Shown one piece after another: positions 27,529 to 36,740 of a DNA stretch of 64,000 nt. The notes beneath the pieces are model-generated. The model saw only the letters and a program-made list of their open reading frames with translations, searched no databases and was not told the origin of the DNA. Position 1 is the stretch's first letter, and every line of letters starts with the position of its first letter. Both the position numbers and the translations under genes were made by a program. The DNA lies in assembly GCF_000153185.1 (NCBI RefSeq), contig NZ_CH724149.1, positions 609,661-673,660 on the forward strand, written 5' to 3'. This DNA is from Reinekea blandensis MED297. GTDB taxonomy: Bacteria > Pseudomonadota > Gammaproteobacteria > Pseudomonadales > Natronospirillaceae.

Positions 27529-29613
27529 TTAAACCGCCTCTTCCTCATCTGCTTCGAAGTTATAGTCCATATCATCCAGCGGAGCCTGCAAATAGTAGCC
27601 CTGGATATAGTTCACACCCAGTTCCCACAATGAGGCCAGTACTTCCGCATGTTCGATTTTCGGAACAATGGAATTGATGTCGTTCTGATGGATGGCTTTC
27701 AGTAAAGCGGTTAGCTCGTCTGAGGCTTGCCCATCTTTGACCAGTTGTTCAACAAAGGAGCCGTCGATACGGGCGTAGTTGATGTCTAAGTGACGGGTTA
27801 GGGCGAGGCCATTATCTCCGACGCCAAACTGGTTAATCGAAAGCTGACATTTGAGCAACGACAAGCCTTTGCTGAAGGCTTTGGCGGCTTTCAAATGCGA
27901 ATGCGCGATCTGTTCGGTGATCTGGAAGCAGATCGAGTCGCCGGGCAGTTTTTCCGCTTTCAGCAGGCTGTTCACCCAGGGCAGGAACGTCGGGTCTTGA
28001 ATGGATGCGGCGGTCAAATGGATCAGCAGTTGAGTGTTGTGACCCCGTCGACGGTGTTCGGCGAGCGCTTCGATGCACTGTTGCACCACCCAGCGATCCA
28101 GCTTACCACTGAGTTCACTGTTTTCGATGGCCGGGATAAAGTCGTCTGCCAGAATATCTGAGCCGTCCTTATCAATCAGGCGAACCAGAATGTCATAATG
28201 TTCCTGGCTGTCGCCCCGAAGGCTCATAATCGGTTGGAACTGGACCCGCAGACCATCGTGCATCAAGGCGTGATCGACCTTCGCGAGCAGTGAATTATCG
28301 GCCAGGTTGGCAATGTCAGATTTGTCGAAGTAAGCCAGCCGCTCGCCGGATTGAAGGGCCTGGCTGAAAGCTTGATCCGCCTGGACCAGCGCTTCATTAC
28401 CGTTTTTGCAAGCTTCGTCAATGTGTGCAATACCGCAGGCTAGTTTGACCGGCACGGTGGTGCCATCCACATCGAACAAGTGTTCCTGTACCGATTGGAT
28501 GGTGTGATTGATGACCTTTTTCGCAGCCTCGAGATCGGACGATGGCAAGAGTAATGCGAACATATCATCGGCATAACGTGCCAGGATGCTGTTGTCCGGC
28601 TGATGGATCTGTAACTGTTCAGCCAGATCCTTAAGGATCACATCGGAGCCGGCGACACCGACAGCCGACTTGACTTCATTAAAGTTGGTAAGGCCCAGGT
28701 GCAGTACCAGCATTCGGGTCGAGTCGTTGATGACCCGCTGATAGGCTTTATCCAATTGCTCGTTGAAATACAGCTTATTGTGCAGACCCGTGACCAGATC
28801 CTGACTGCTGATTTCCCGGATTTTTTCCTGCAGAACCGCTTCATTCACATCGTTTTTACGGATGATAATCTGCGTGCAGGGTTCGCCCTCATAGCTGGCG
28901 CTGGAAAAGTCCATATGAATGCCAAAGGTCTCACCGTCTGTCGTTTGGCCTTTGGTCGTCAGTTCGCCCGATTTACCTTCTTTAAAGCCTTTCAGAGCGT
29001 CTTTCAGATGGCTGACTTCTTCGCCACTGACTAGATCCATAATGGGCGTACACTGCAGCTCTTCAATGTCATCATAGCCAAACATGTCCATGTAGATCGG
29101 GTTGGCGTAGATGTGCATACCCTCGTGAACATAGGCGATGGCGTCGACAGAGCTTTCAAGCAGCAACTGGCAGCGTTTTTCGGTTTCTTTTAGCGCAATC
29201 CGCTGGGTTCTGAGTTCGCGACGGCTGCGTAATGAGGCCACTTCGCGTCGAACCGCTTGAACCAGGTGTTGTTCGGAGGATTCAACAATGACGTCGGCAA
29301 TGCCCATGTCGAGTGCGCTGGAGATAATGTCTTCATCATACTGATCGATCAGCCCGATCATAGGAATGTCTTTACCTTCGCGCTGAACGGTTTCGACGGC
29401 TTCTGTGGCATCCACCGTTGAGGTGTTTAGCCGAACCAGCATGATGTCCCACGTCTGCTCATCGATGACCTTGGCCAGCTCGTCCAGAGAGGCAATAAAA
29501 TGGCTTCGCACGGCCTGTCCCGCATTACGCAGGGCATTAGCAATCGGCTCAGCTTCATTTTGCGTGTCATGAATTAGCAGTATGCGGATAGCGCTGCTGG
29601 ACGATGGACTCAT
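27529..29613 (-). CDS. fimX: FimX-like REC-PAS-GGDEF-EAL protein
   Basis: A c-di-GMP effector that controls type IV pilus assembly and twitching. The 694 residues match FimX of P. aeruginosa (691). Order: degenerate receiver (RILLIHDTQNEAEPI, residues about 8-125), PAS (about 150-265), GGDEF and EAL. The GGDEF site reads ADDMF (in ARYADDMFALLLP) and the EAL site reads DIL (in YDILVRL). Both are degenerate, so no synthesis or hydrolysis is expected; the EAL domain probably binds c-di-GMP. It is next to serB, as in Pseudomonas, and upstream lies a PilZ-like gene on the same strand. No pilus genes are in the window. Confidence 0.9.
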   Translation of the reverse strand: MSPSSSSAIRILLIHDTQNEAEPIANALRNAGQAVRSHFIASLDELAKVIDEQTWDIMLVRLNTSTVDATEAVETVQREGKDIPMIGLIDQYDEDIISSALDMGIADVIVESSEQHLVQAVRREVASLRSRRELRTQRIALKETEKRCQLLLESSVDAIAYVHEGMHIYANPIYMDMFGYDDIEELQCTPIMDLVSGEEVSHLKDALKGFKEGKSGELTTKGQTTDGETFGIHMDFSSASYEGEPCTQIIIRKNDVNEAVLQEKIREISSQDLVTGLHNKLYFNEQLDKAYQRVINDSTRMLVLHLGLTNFNEVKSAVGVAGSDVILKDLAEQLQIHQPDNSILARYADDMFALLLPSSDLEAAKKVINHTIQSVQEHLFDVDGTTVPVKLACGIAHIDEACKNGNEALVQADQAFSQALQSGERLAYFDKSDIANLADNSLLAKVDHALMHDGLRVQFQPIMSLRGDSQEHYDILVRLIDKDGSDILADDFIPAIENSELSGKLDRWVVQQCIEALAEHRRRGHNTQLLIHLTAASIQDPTFLPWVNSLLKAEKLPGDSICFQITEQIAHSHLKAAKAFSKGLSLLKCQLSINQFGVGDNGLALTRHLDINYARIDGSFVEQLVKDGQASDELTALLKAIHQNDINSIVPKIEHAEVLASLWELGVNYIQGYYLQAPLDDMDYNFEADEEEAV

Positions 29614-29817
29614 AAACTCAACGGCTCAAAATAAATGGATGACTGGTTGAAGTATAGTGACAAACGGTCCAGCTGCACACCGTTATGCCCAATCGATTCG
29701 TAAAAGTGGTACAAAGTTGGCGGTTTGAAATACAGATCGGTTAAAAAAGCGTCAACAACGGGCTCGATCATGTTTTGACACTGTTCAATGGCGGTTTGCG
29801 GGCTTAGAACCCGCGTT

Positions 29818-31599
29818 CTAGAGCTGTCGCCAGAGGCTTTCAAAGTTGTCGGAGTCGGCCGGTGAGCTGGCTCGTTCGGGTTGGGTGCTCTTTTGTGTCA
29901 CTGGGCGGATCTGGAACTGGCTGATAATGCCGGTGGCCAGGATGCGTTTGGTCAGCTGATACTTCTCCTCACGACCTTCAAGATTAATAGTGACTTTATT
30001 TCCGACGTTGAATGGTAATCGAGGGGTCAGCACGGAAGCGTCCTGCCCAATCGCTTTAATTTCAGGGATGTAGAGTGCCCTCAGATAGTCACCATGAGCA
30101 CCGGTCTTGTGCAGCTGACGGATGCCACAGGGTTTGCTGTTAGGCGCGAGCAGTTCAACGCCCATCTGAGTACCGATGTCCTTGCCCTGACGAATCCAGC
30201 GCACAACACCCAGATTCCAGTGTTGCAGCTGGTCTTCTTTGATGGCGATGACTTCACCGGTTTTCAGGTTCGGAGCGGCCGCATCGACCCATTGAATGCA
30301 GTATCCGCGTGGGCTCACGTTGACCAGCTGGCCGGTAAATCGAGGGTGAGATTCCTGTTTCTCAGCTTCAAAGTCGATGGCGTCTTCACGAGCCATTCTC
30401 GGATGGCCGTTAGCATCAAACGCATCTTCCCAAACGTCCTGTTGAGACCGGACTGCCTGTGTGTCGGACGCACTGAATCGGCTGCCAACCGCGCCAATGA
30501 AAGGGTTATCGCTGTGAGTCGCGGCTCCGAAAAGCAGTGAGTAAAAACCGATTTCGCCGGCAATGTGATAGTGCGTTGCCGTCAGTCCCACGGCAATATT
30601 GACCTGTCCGGTCGCGGTTGTCCGGGAGAAGCTGCGCTGTTTCATACCTCCCCAGGACTGAATGAGGTGCTCGAGGAGCCCCAGATTAAAGCGTTCAGGC
30701 ACAATGGCCGGTGCTCGTGGACGATCGGCAGATGATAATAACTTATAGTCGTTGTGCAGCAGCCGAACGAGTGGCAGCGCATTAATGCCCAGATAGTCGG
30801 TCAGATTGGATTTTTTAACCAGGTATCGGTACTGCGGTGAGCTGTCGATTTCCGGATTAATCACCAGCACCGATTTCTCATCGGCGACTTCGTCAATATC
30901 CAAAAATGTGGCCCATCGCCCGAGGTTTTCATAGACATCACTCAACTCCCGCTGCAGAAGCTGGTTGGGCTGGCACGCCCCTAAAAGCAATGTTTTGATA
31001 TAAACCTGCTGAATGCTCAACGCGGTGTTTTCAACGGGGTCGCGGATGATTTCAGACTGAAGATTGAACGCTGAGGCGATTTGATACAGCTGGTGGATTT
31101 CCTGCCAGATGCCAGCCGGTGTCTGAATGTACAGCTGATAGGAGCGCAACACCGCTGGAATCAGCTCGTGCAGTGTCCGATGCACGGCTTTGGCAAGTGG
31201 TGCTTTCTGCTTCAGATTGCCCTGTGCCAGCAAGTGTTGAATAACGATCTTATAGCCGATCGCCAAATGAGTTTGAAGCGCTTGCGCGAGATTGGCGACC
31301 TTGCGTTGCTGGTCGTCGAGTACCACACCCTGATTCAGGTAGCGATTGTTTAACTGAGTGCAGACAAAGTGAATCGGGCCGCGGATCAGATCCATCAGTT
31401 CCAGGCGGGATGCGTCAGAAATTTTCAGCTGATTGAATTCAATGACGGCATGATAAAGCTGTCTCGACGTTTCTCCGATGTTTGCCATCGGCAGACTGTC
31501 GACCCAGGTTTTTAGCTGTCGCGCCGTCGGATCACAGAACGTTAAAGTCGACTGTGTCTGTTCCGGTACATTTAAATAGGGTTGATCACGATATTGCAT
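29818..31599 (-). CDS. Conserved protein with C-terminal PilZ-like domain
   Basis: A 593-residue cytoplasmic protein. Residues 1-400 are mostly helical and of unknown function. The last 190 residues look like a PilZ domain (about 415-490: FTGQLVNVSPRGYCIQWVD, with the N-x-S-x-x-G motif) followed by a beta-rich tail. The Arg-rich RxxxR half of a c-di-GMP site is not clear. It lies directly upstream of fimX on the same strand, with 204 bp between, and Pseudomonas has a related gene next to fimX. A role in c-di-GMP-dependent surface behaviour is inferred from this location only. Confidence 0.65.
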   Translation of the reverse strand: MQYRDQPYLNVPEQTQSTLTFCDPTARQLKTWVDSLPMANIGETSRQLYHAVIEFNQLKISDASRLELMDLIRGPIHFVCTQLNNRYLNQGVVLDDQQRKVANLAQALQTHLAIGYKIVIQHLLAQGNLKQKAPLAKAVHRTLHELIPAVLRSYQLYIQTPAGIWQEIHQLYQIASAFNLQSEIIRDPVENTALSIQQVYIKTLLLGACQPNQLLQRELSDVYENLGRWATFLDIDEVADEKSVLVINPEIDSSPQYRYLVKKSNLTDYLGINALPLVRLLHNDYKLLSSADRPRAPAIVPERFNLGLLEHLIQSWGGMKQRSFSRTTATGQVNIAVGLTATHYHIAGEIGFYSLLFGAATHSDNPFIGAVGSRFSASDTQAVRSQQDVWEDAFDANGHPRMAREDAIDFEAEKQESHPRFTGQLVNVSPRGYCIQWVDAAAPNLKTGEVIAIKEDQLQHWNLGVVRWIRQGKDIGTQMGVELLAPNSKPCGIRQLHKTGAHGDYLRALYIPEIKAIGQDASVLTPRLPFNVGNKVTINLEGREEKYQLTKRILATGIISQFQIRPVTQKSTQPERASSPADSDNFESLWRQL

Positions 31600-31625
31600 G
31601 ACACTCTCTTTAATACGTCCCTGTC

Positions 31626-31652
31626 AGTATAGCTGTTTTTTGCTGTGGTCAA
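31626..31652 (-). promoter_or_regulatory. Possible promoter of the PilZ-like gene
   Basis: Minus strand has TTGACC (31652-31647) and TATACT (31631-31626). The spacer is only 15 bases, shorter than ideal, so this is tentative. The rest of the 234-bp gap to epmB shows no convincing feature. Confidence 0.35.
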
Positions 31653-31833
31653 TGCGAACTCTGTTTGCTTGAGTCTGATACGCGTCCGGTGCGTGTTCAG
31701 AGCAGTAACCTCACTGCTTATTGAGTAAAAATATGTGAAGTCAGTCTCAAACTTTTTCGCATTGTGGTCAATTTTAAACGCACATGCAATCAAATCGTTC
31801 ACGCTTTAAGCAAAAAGTTGGAGTGTTTGACGG

Positions 31834-32874
31834 TTATGGGTGGATCCAGGTTTTGCTGTGCCGCTGAGGAATCTCGCGGACCAGTCTAGGAAGCAGGTAA
31901 CCGGACAAGCCCGCCTGCATTTCCAGCCATATCTGACCGGCTGTCTGTTGGTTGACGTCAAAATGCGAAGTGCCCTGAACCGGATCGAGGCTGTGCAGGT
32001 AGTAGGGTAAAACACCATGGGCAAATAGCTGTTTGCACAGGCGTATCTGAGTTTTGCTGCAGTCGTTAATGCCGCGCAGGAGCACACTTTGATTAAGCAA
32101 CGTGACATTGATGTCTCTGAGACGCAGGAACTTAGCAAGTAAGTCAGGATGCAGTTCGTTTGGATGGTTGATATGGACAACCATGACGACCTGACAGGAA
32201 AGATTATTTAGTGTATTCAGCAGTGTTTCAGTTATACGCTCGGGTGCTGCAACCGGGGTCCTGGTGTGCAAGCGTACCGTTTGAATCTGAGGAAGTCGGT
32301 CAAAACGCTGAATGAGATTCGATAATGCCTCGTCGGCCAGGCTCAGAGGATCACCGCCACTGAAGATGACTTCATCGATGTCCGAATGTGATTGAATATA
32401 CTGTTCAATAGCATCCAGAGATGACTCGGATAAACGGGCCTCGGAATAAGGAAAGTGGCGCCGGAAACAGTATCGGCAGTGGATTGCACACGCCTGATGA
32501 GCAATGATCAGAACACGATTTTGATATTTATGGATCAGCCCGGGGATGACCTGATAATCCTCTTCCATCAGCGGGTCGGTCTGATAACCGGGTTGCTCAG
32601 TGGTTTCATCTAAGCGCGGAATGAGCTGTAAAAGAAGCGGGTCGAAAGGATTGCCCTTTTCCATGAGGCTCGCTAAATGGCGTGTGATCCGCATTCTGAA
32701 CGGGCTATTCGGGTCGATTTGATAAGGCAGCTCACTGGTCTTGAGGTTTAAGTAATCGAGCAGCTCACTCGGAGTGCGAAAACCCTTTGCGATTGATTTT
32801 TGCCAATGCTGACTGTCCTTTGTTGATGCGATTTGATCGGAGGTGTCCAAAGTTGTTGCAGAAACAGGTATCAT
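31834..32874 (-). CDS. epmB: EF-P (R)-beta-lysine system: lysine 2,3-aminomutase EpmB
   Basis: Radical-SAM aminomutase that converts L-lysine to (R)-beta-lysine for EF-P modification. The 346 residues contain the iron-sulfur motif [17 protein letters not shown] (C-x3-C-x2-C) and [15 protein letters not shown], as in the KamA/EpmB family. It is divergent from efp with only 37 bp between start codons, and epmA follows efp, so the whole modification set sits together. The start at 32874 gives a 346-residue protein close to the E. coli length. Confidence 0.93.
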   Translation of the reverse strand: MIPVSATTLDTSDQIASTKDSQHWQKSIAKGFRTPSELLDYLNLKTSELPYQIDPNSPFRMRITRHLASLMEKGNPFDPLLLQLIPRLDETTEQPGYQTDPLMEEDYQVIPGLIHKYQNRVLIIAHQACAIHCRYCFRRHFPYSEARLSESSLDAIEQYIQSHSDIDEVIFSGGDPLSLADEALSNLIQRFDRLPQIQTVRLHTRTPVAAPERITETLLNTLNNLSCQVVMVVHINHPNELHPDLLAKFLRLRDINVTLLNQSVLLRGINDCSKTQIRLCKQLFAHGVLPYYLHSLDPVQGTSHFDVNQQTAGQIWLEMQAGLSGYLLPRLVREIPQRHSKTWIHP

Positions 32875-32911
32875 ACTCGCTCTTTTTTTACAGTTAGCAG
32901 AAGATAAAACG

Positions 32912-33484
32912 ATGGCGAACTATTCTACCAATGAATTCCGCTCAGGTTTGAAAGTTTTACTGGATGGCGAACCTTGCGCCATTGTTGAAAACGAGTTTGT
33001 TAAACCGGGCAAAGGTCAGGCATTTAACCGCGTCAAACTGAAAAATCTTAAAACCGGTCGTACCTGGGAACGAACCTTTAAGTCAGGCGAAAGTATTGAA
33101 GGTGCCGATGTCCTGGACATCGATATGGAGTACCTCTACACCGATGGTGAGTTCTGGCATTTCATGAAAACTGACGGCTCTTTCGAGCAGATCAGTGCTG
33201 ATGCAACCGCGATGGGCGATACGGTTGAATGGTTGAAAGAGCAGGAAGTATTTCAGGTAACGCTGTTTAATGGTGCACCGATTTCTGTGACCGCGCCAAA
33301 CCACATTGAACTGGAAGTGTCCGAAACCGACCCGGGCGTCAAAGGCGACACGGCCACCGGTGGTTCAAAGCCGGCCAAACTGGTCTCAGGTGCGGTGGTC
33401 AAGGTTCCTCTGTTCATTAACGAGGGTGAAGTGATCCGAGTCGATACCCGATCAAAAGAGTACCTGAGTCGGGCGAAGAGCTGA
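32912..33484 (+). CDS. efp: Translation elongation factor P
   Basis: Relieves ribosome stalling at polyproline. The 190-residue protein has Lys34 in the loop KPGKGQAF, the site that EpmA and EpmB modify. Start ATG at 32912 is chosen as the conserved [21 protein letters not shown]-terminus; an in-frame upstream start at 32843 would cut into epmB. It is between epmB and epmA. No epmC (hydroxylase) gene is seen here. Confidence 0.97.
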   Translation: MANYSTNEFRSGLKVLLDGEPCAIVENEFVKPGKGQAFNRVKLKNLKTGRTWERTFKSGESIEGADVLDIDMEYLYTDGEFWHFMKTDGSFEQISADATAMGDTVEWLKEQEVFQVTLFNGAPISVTAPNHIELEVSETDPGVKGDTATGGSKPAKLVSGAVVKVPLFINEGEVIRVDTRSKEYLSRAKS

Positions 33485-33508
33485 TCCCGTCTTCCCGATT
33501 AATCAATG

Positions 33509-33545
33509 ACCGCTCCGGAACTGTGTTTCCCGAGCGGTTTTTTTA
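33509..33545 (+). terminator. Intrinsic terminator after efp
   Basis: ACCGCTC and GAGCGGT form a stem, followed by a T-run to 33545. It separates efp from epmA, so epmA probably needs its own promoter or read-through. Confidence 0.88.
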
Positions 33546-33576
33546 GCTTTTCAGCTCCGTAAAAAGAGAAACTCAA

Positions 33577-34527
33577 ATGCCGAACCCGCAATGGCAACCG
33601 ACGGCCAGCATTCAGACATTACGACGCCGAGCAGAGATTTTGGCGGAGATTCGTCGATATTTTCAGCAGCATCAGGTGCTGGAAGTCGAAACGCCGATTC
33701 TGTCAAGTTATGGTGGTACTGACGTTAATCTGGATGCTTGGCAGACAGCGGAAGGCCTGACGCTGCATACTTCTCCGGAATTTGCGATGAAGCGTTTACT
33801 GGCGGCTGGAAGCGGCGATATCTATCAGATTTGTCGGGTGTTTCGACAAGATGAGCAAGGTCAGCGACATCAACCAGAGTTCACCATGCTCGAGTGGTAC
33901 CGCGTTGGTTTTCAAGAAAATGAACTCATGGATGATGTGGCGACGTTGATTGAACACGTGTCCGGTATCCGGGAATTACCAAGGCAAGTCATCACCTATG
34001 CTCAGGCTTTTGAAGCGCAAGGGCTGCCAGATCCACATCGTGCCAGCCTCGACATGCTCCAGGCGGCGGTTCGCAGCCGATTGAATGCAGCACCCGACAA
34101 CTGGAAGCGAGACGAGTGTCTCGACGCGTTGATGGCGATGGTTGTTGAGCCGTCACTACCAGCAGAAACGTTGGTTTTTGTGCAGAATTTCCCGAGCTCA
34201 CAGGCGGCGCTTGCTCAGCATTCGCGCATAGATGGCGTTCTTGTTGCCCGAAGATTTGAACTTTTTTGGGGAGGCATGGAGTTGGCGAACGGCTATTACG
34301 AACTCACGGACGCTCAGGAACAGGCCAAGCGGTTTGAGCAGGATTGCCAGGATCGTCTTGCTAATGGGCAGGCTATCCCAAAGTTGGATGAACGGTTCCT
34401 GGCGGCACTCAGTCAAGGTATGCCGGAATGCTCCGGGGTGGCTTTGGGATTGGATCGGCTGATTATGAAGTTATTGGGAAAGGCGCACATAGACGAGGTC
34501 GTGGCCTTCCCGTTGGCTTTTAACTGA
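33577..34527 (+). CDS. epmA: EF-P lysyl-transferase EpmA
   Basis: A truncated lysyl-tRNA synthetase paralogue (PoxA/GenX/YjeA) that attaches beta-lysine to EF-P Lys34. The 316 residues correspond to the catalytic core without an anticodon-binding domain. Class II motifs: motif 2 CRVFRQDEQGQRHQPEFTML, and motif 3 GVALGLDRLIMKLLG. It follows efp after the efp terminator. Confidence 0.95.
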   Translation: MPNPQWQPTASIQTLRRRAEILAEIRRYFQQHQVLEVETPILSSYGGTDVNLDAWQTAEGLTLHTSPEFAMKRLLAAGSGDIYQICRVFRQDEQGQRHQPEFTMLEWYRVGFQENELMDDVATLIEHVSGIRELPRQVITYAQAFEAQGLPDPHRASLDMLQAAVRSRLNAAPDNWKRDECLDALMAMVVEPSLPAETLVFVQNFPSSQAALAQHSRIDGVLVARRFELFWGGMELANGYYELTDAQEQAKRFEQDCQDRLANGQAIPKLDERFLAALSQGMPECSGVALGLDRLIMKLLGKAHIDEVVAFPLAFN

Positions 34528-34548
34528 TTACGGCAAGTCCGATAGGAC

Positions 34549-35109
34549 TTAGTCGTTTGATTTTTTATTAACCAGGGCCGCCAGTTTAGCTTGCATGCGT
34601 TCTTCGGCGCTGCGGGAGTCTTTCTGTGTATCCGCCTGCGGTGCTGATTTTCGCTGGCTTTTTGCCGGTGCTTTTGCCGCACGATGAGGCTTGCGCTTCG
34701 GTTTGCCAGGTTTGGTTGCAGGTCGCTTTGCTGCCCGGCGTTTATCAATTTCTGCCAGCTTCTGTTGAGCATGTTGGGCTTCTTCAGCCGTAACCGTGCC
34801 CGTAGAAACCCCGCCCAGTGTAACCCGCTCAGCGCCTTCGGTGGTCAGACACGCGATGTATTTACGCATACGGACATAAAGGTTCAATGCTCGGCGAATA
34901 CGTGTTTTAGACAGTTTTCCATCCGCAGCAATAGCCTCATGTATGCCAATCTGCAAAGGTTTAGGTTGGGTTGGGTTAAAAACCTCTGGATACAGCTCGC
35001 AGAGCTCGTCGAGTGCTTTGCGATTCGCCTCGTATTCTTTTTTACGTTTGGCCTCGAGTTTTTTCTGGCTGACTTCGTTGTTTTCTGCGGCGGTATTCTG
35101 TTCAGACAT
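34549..35109 (-). CDS. proQ: ProQ/FinO-domain RNA chaperone
   Basis: An RNA-binding protein of 186 residues. The ProQ/FinO domain lies at about residues 25-110 (LDELCELYPEVFNPTQPKPL, HEAIAADGKLSKTRIRRAL, YVRMRKYIACLTTEGAERV). The C-terminal third is rich in Lys, Arg, Pro and Ala (KPGKPKRKPHRAAKAPAKS), typical of ProQ-like linkers. It is convergent with epmA, 21 bp away. Whether it is ProQ itself or a short paralogue cannot be decided; no KOW-type C-terminal domain is visible. Confidence 0.85.
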   Translation of the reverse strand: MSEQNTAAENNEVSQKKLEAKRKKEYEANRKALDELCELYPEVFNPTQPKPLQIGIHEAIAADGKLSKTRIRRALNLYVRMRKYIACLTTEGAERVTLGGVSTGTVTAEEAQHAQQKLAEIDKRRAAKRPATKPGKPKRKPHRAAKAPAKSQRKSAPQADTQKDSRSAEERMQAKLAALVNKKSND

Positions 35110-35216
35110 GTTTATGCAAAGCGATTAACTTAAAATTGAGCGGCGCAGCATACCCCGTAATCCGGGTTTTGCAAAGCTGAAAAGGCTGCTCGGCGGCAAT
35201 TGTTGCGTGAAAAGCA

Positions 35217-35253
35217 GGTTGCGGTAATCCGGGTATCTGGATTTACCGCAACC
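35217..35253. terminator. Inverted repeat between proQ and the 103-aa gene
   Basis: GGTTGCGGTAA and TTTACCGCAACC arms with inner TCC/GGA pairing. It lies just beyond the stop of the minus-strand gene at 35264 and is followed by TGCTTTTC on that strand. Probably a terminator, though the T-run is weak. Confidence 0.55.
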
Positions 35254-35263
35254 AGGATGAAAA

Positions 35264-35575
35264 TCAGCGGGGCATGTAGGCATATTGGCGACTAACCGGT
35301 GTCGGAAGCAGTCCCGGCTTTCGCATATATTGCTCCGGGATCAGTAACCCCTCACCTTTAAACCCGACCAGTTGTTCCGGGCTCAGATTTTCCAGAAAGC
35401 GATGGAAATAGTTCTGAATGCGGTCATCTGCAGAAAGGGATGCATCTTTGAGTAGGCCGAGGATGGCGTCATTGGAGTTCAAGCGATGACGGGTGCCTGT
35501 GTCGCGTCTTACCAAGGCGACGAGCTTGGATAAAATATAGATGTTGGTTTCAGAAAATATCATCAGCTGTTCCAT
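35264..35575 (-). CDS. Conserved hypothetical protein, 103 residues
   Basis: A small soluble protein starting MEQLMIFSETNIYILSKLVA, with GGAGGT five bases before its ATG, a strong ribosome site. Residues 40-75 are charged and helical (DAILGLLKDASLSADDRIQN). The end YMRKPGLLPTPVSRQYAYMPR is Pro- and Tyr-rich. There is no signal peptide or membrane helix. I do not recognise the family. An inverted repeat in the leader (35601-35626) suggests that the gene is regulated. Confidence 0.7.
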   Translation of the reverse strand: MEQLMIFSETNIYILSKLVALVRRDTGTRHRLNSNDAILGLLKDASLSADDRIQNYFHRFLENLSPEQLVGFKGEGLLIPEQYMRKPGLLPTPVSRQYAYMPR

Positions 35576-35600
35576 GTTGACCTCCGGTCACTCGATATAG

Positions 35601-35626
35601 GTTGGATTTAAAGTAGTGAATCCAAC
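35601..35626. repeat. Inverted repeat in the leader of the 103-aa gene
   Basis: GTTGGATT (35601-35608) and AATCCAAC (35619-35626) form perfect 8-bp arms with a 10-base gap, 26 bp upstream of the start codon. It may be an operator or an mRNA hairpin. Confidence 0.6.
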
Positions 35627-35733
35627 GAGCAATGCGAACGTTTTTTGTTGGTTTTTTGAACGGATACGCACTCTGTTTTCTATCTTGTGAGGTGGCTCTC
35701 AAATCATGATTTTGTGCGAGAATGACGGTATTT

Positions 35734-35754
35734 CGGCACATTTGTGCCGTTTTT
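35734..35754 (+). terminator. Terminator-like hairpin, plus strand
   Basis: CGGCACA-TT-TGTGCCG followed by five T. It lies in the 313-bp gap 35576-35888, whose other contents are the inverted repeat at 35601 and the psd terminator. No plus-strand gene ends just upstream, so its role is unclear. Confidence 0.5.
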
Positions 35755-35842
35755 GGCGTATTTTGTTGACTGGATGGAAGGCGGACAGGGCATTCGGTCG
35801 AAGCTTTGTAACCGAATTGGGCTAACGGTGTCAGAATTAGCG

Positions 35843-35878
35843 AAAAACCAGCCTTAGGTGTAACAATATGTAAGGCTG
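35843..35878 (-). terminator. Intrinsic terminator after psd
   Basis: On the minus strand, CAGCCTTA and TAAGGCTG arms (35878-35849) are followed by GGTTTTT. It is 10 bp past the psd stop. Confidence 0.8.
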
Positions 35879-35888
35879 ATTCGATGCT

Positions 35889-36740
35889 TCAGGCTTGATT
35901 TAACGGTTGTCCCAGTTTAACGGTTGCCTCAGGTTGAATCTCATTCGACCACTGAATTTGGCCGGGTTCAAACAGCATAATGACGGTGCTTCCGAGTCGG
36001 AACCGACCCATTTCCTCAGCCTGAGCAAATTCGATTGCCTGACTGTTGAAGTGCTGTTGCACAATTCGTCGTTGAAACGGGGCAATGATACCGGCCCAGG
36101 TCGTCTCGATACTGGCTACGACCATCGCACCCACCAAGACCATGACAAATCGTCCAGCTTCGGATTCAAACTCACAGACCAGCCGCTCGTTGCGGGCAAA
36201 CAGGTTATCGACATGGCTGGCTGTTAATGGGTTTACACTGAACAGCCGGCCGGGGATGAAGGTTGTGCTGATCAGTTTTGCCTGACGTGGCATATGGATG
36301 CGGTGATAATCTTTGGGTGAGAGGTAAAGCGTAATAAAGTCGCCGTTATTGTATCGCTCGGCCATCCCGGCATGACCACCTAGCAGGGCTTCGACCGAAT
36401 AGGACTTCCCCTTGGCCTGGATGACCTGTCCTTCGTTGATTTTGCCAAACTGGCTGACGGCGGCGTCTACCGGGCTTAACCAAGCCTCCGGGCGAGAAGA
36501 CAGGTCACGGGCATTCGTTGCCAGAGCCCGGGTAAAGAAATCGTTGAAGTTGCGATAGTCTGATAAAGACGTCCGCTGAGCCTCTGAAAGGTCAATACCA
36601 TAGCGTTTCAGGAAAAATCGCATCAGTGGCATGCGTATGATCGGCCACTCGGACTCGGCAAACCAGCCAATCAGGCGTGATAACGTTTGGTGCGGCAGCA
36701 GAAACTGGGCTGCAAGAAACAGTCGATCTTGGAAAGTCAT
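35889..36740 (-). CDS. psd: Phosphatidylserine decarboxylase
   Basis: Makes phosphatidylethanolamine from phosphatidylserine at the inner membrane. The protein self-cleaves at the LGST motif to form a pyruvoyl cofactor; RLGSTVIML is present near the C-terminus. Other family segments: FNDFFTRAL, SPVDAAVSQFGKI and YHRIHMPRQAKL. ATG at 36740 overlaps the stop of the upstream HDOD gene (TGATG) and gives the 283-residue family start (MTFQDRLFLAAQFLLPHQTL); an upstream in-frame codon at 36782 is less likely. A terminator follows. Confidence 0.95.
   Translation of the reverse strand: MTFQDRLFLAAQFLLPHQTLSRLIGWFAESEWPIIRMPLMRFFLKRYGIDLSEAQRTSLSDYRNFNDFFTRALATNARDLSSRPEAWLSPVDAAVSQFGKINEGQVIQAKGKSYSVEALLGGHAGMAERYNNGDFITLYLSPKDYHRIHMPRQAKLISTTFIPGRLFSVNPLTASHVDNLFARNERLVCEFESEAGRFVMVLVGAMVVASIETTWAGIIAPFQRRIVQQHFNSQAIEFAQAEEMGRFRLGSTVIMLFEPGQIQWSNEIQPEATVKLGQPLNQA

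Noticed and set aside
29610-29843. 77-codon minus-strand frame between the PilZ-like gene and fimX, whose stop overlaps the fimX start (ATGA)
   Set aside because: It needs a TTG start inside the end of the upstream gene, has no ribosome site and shows no recognisable protein. The ATGA overlap alone is not enough.
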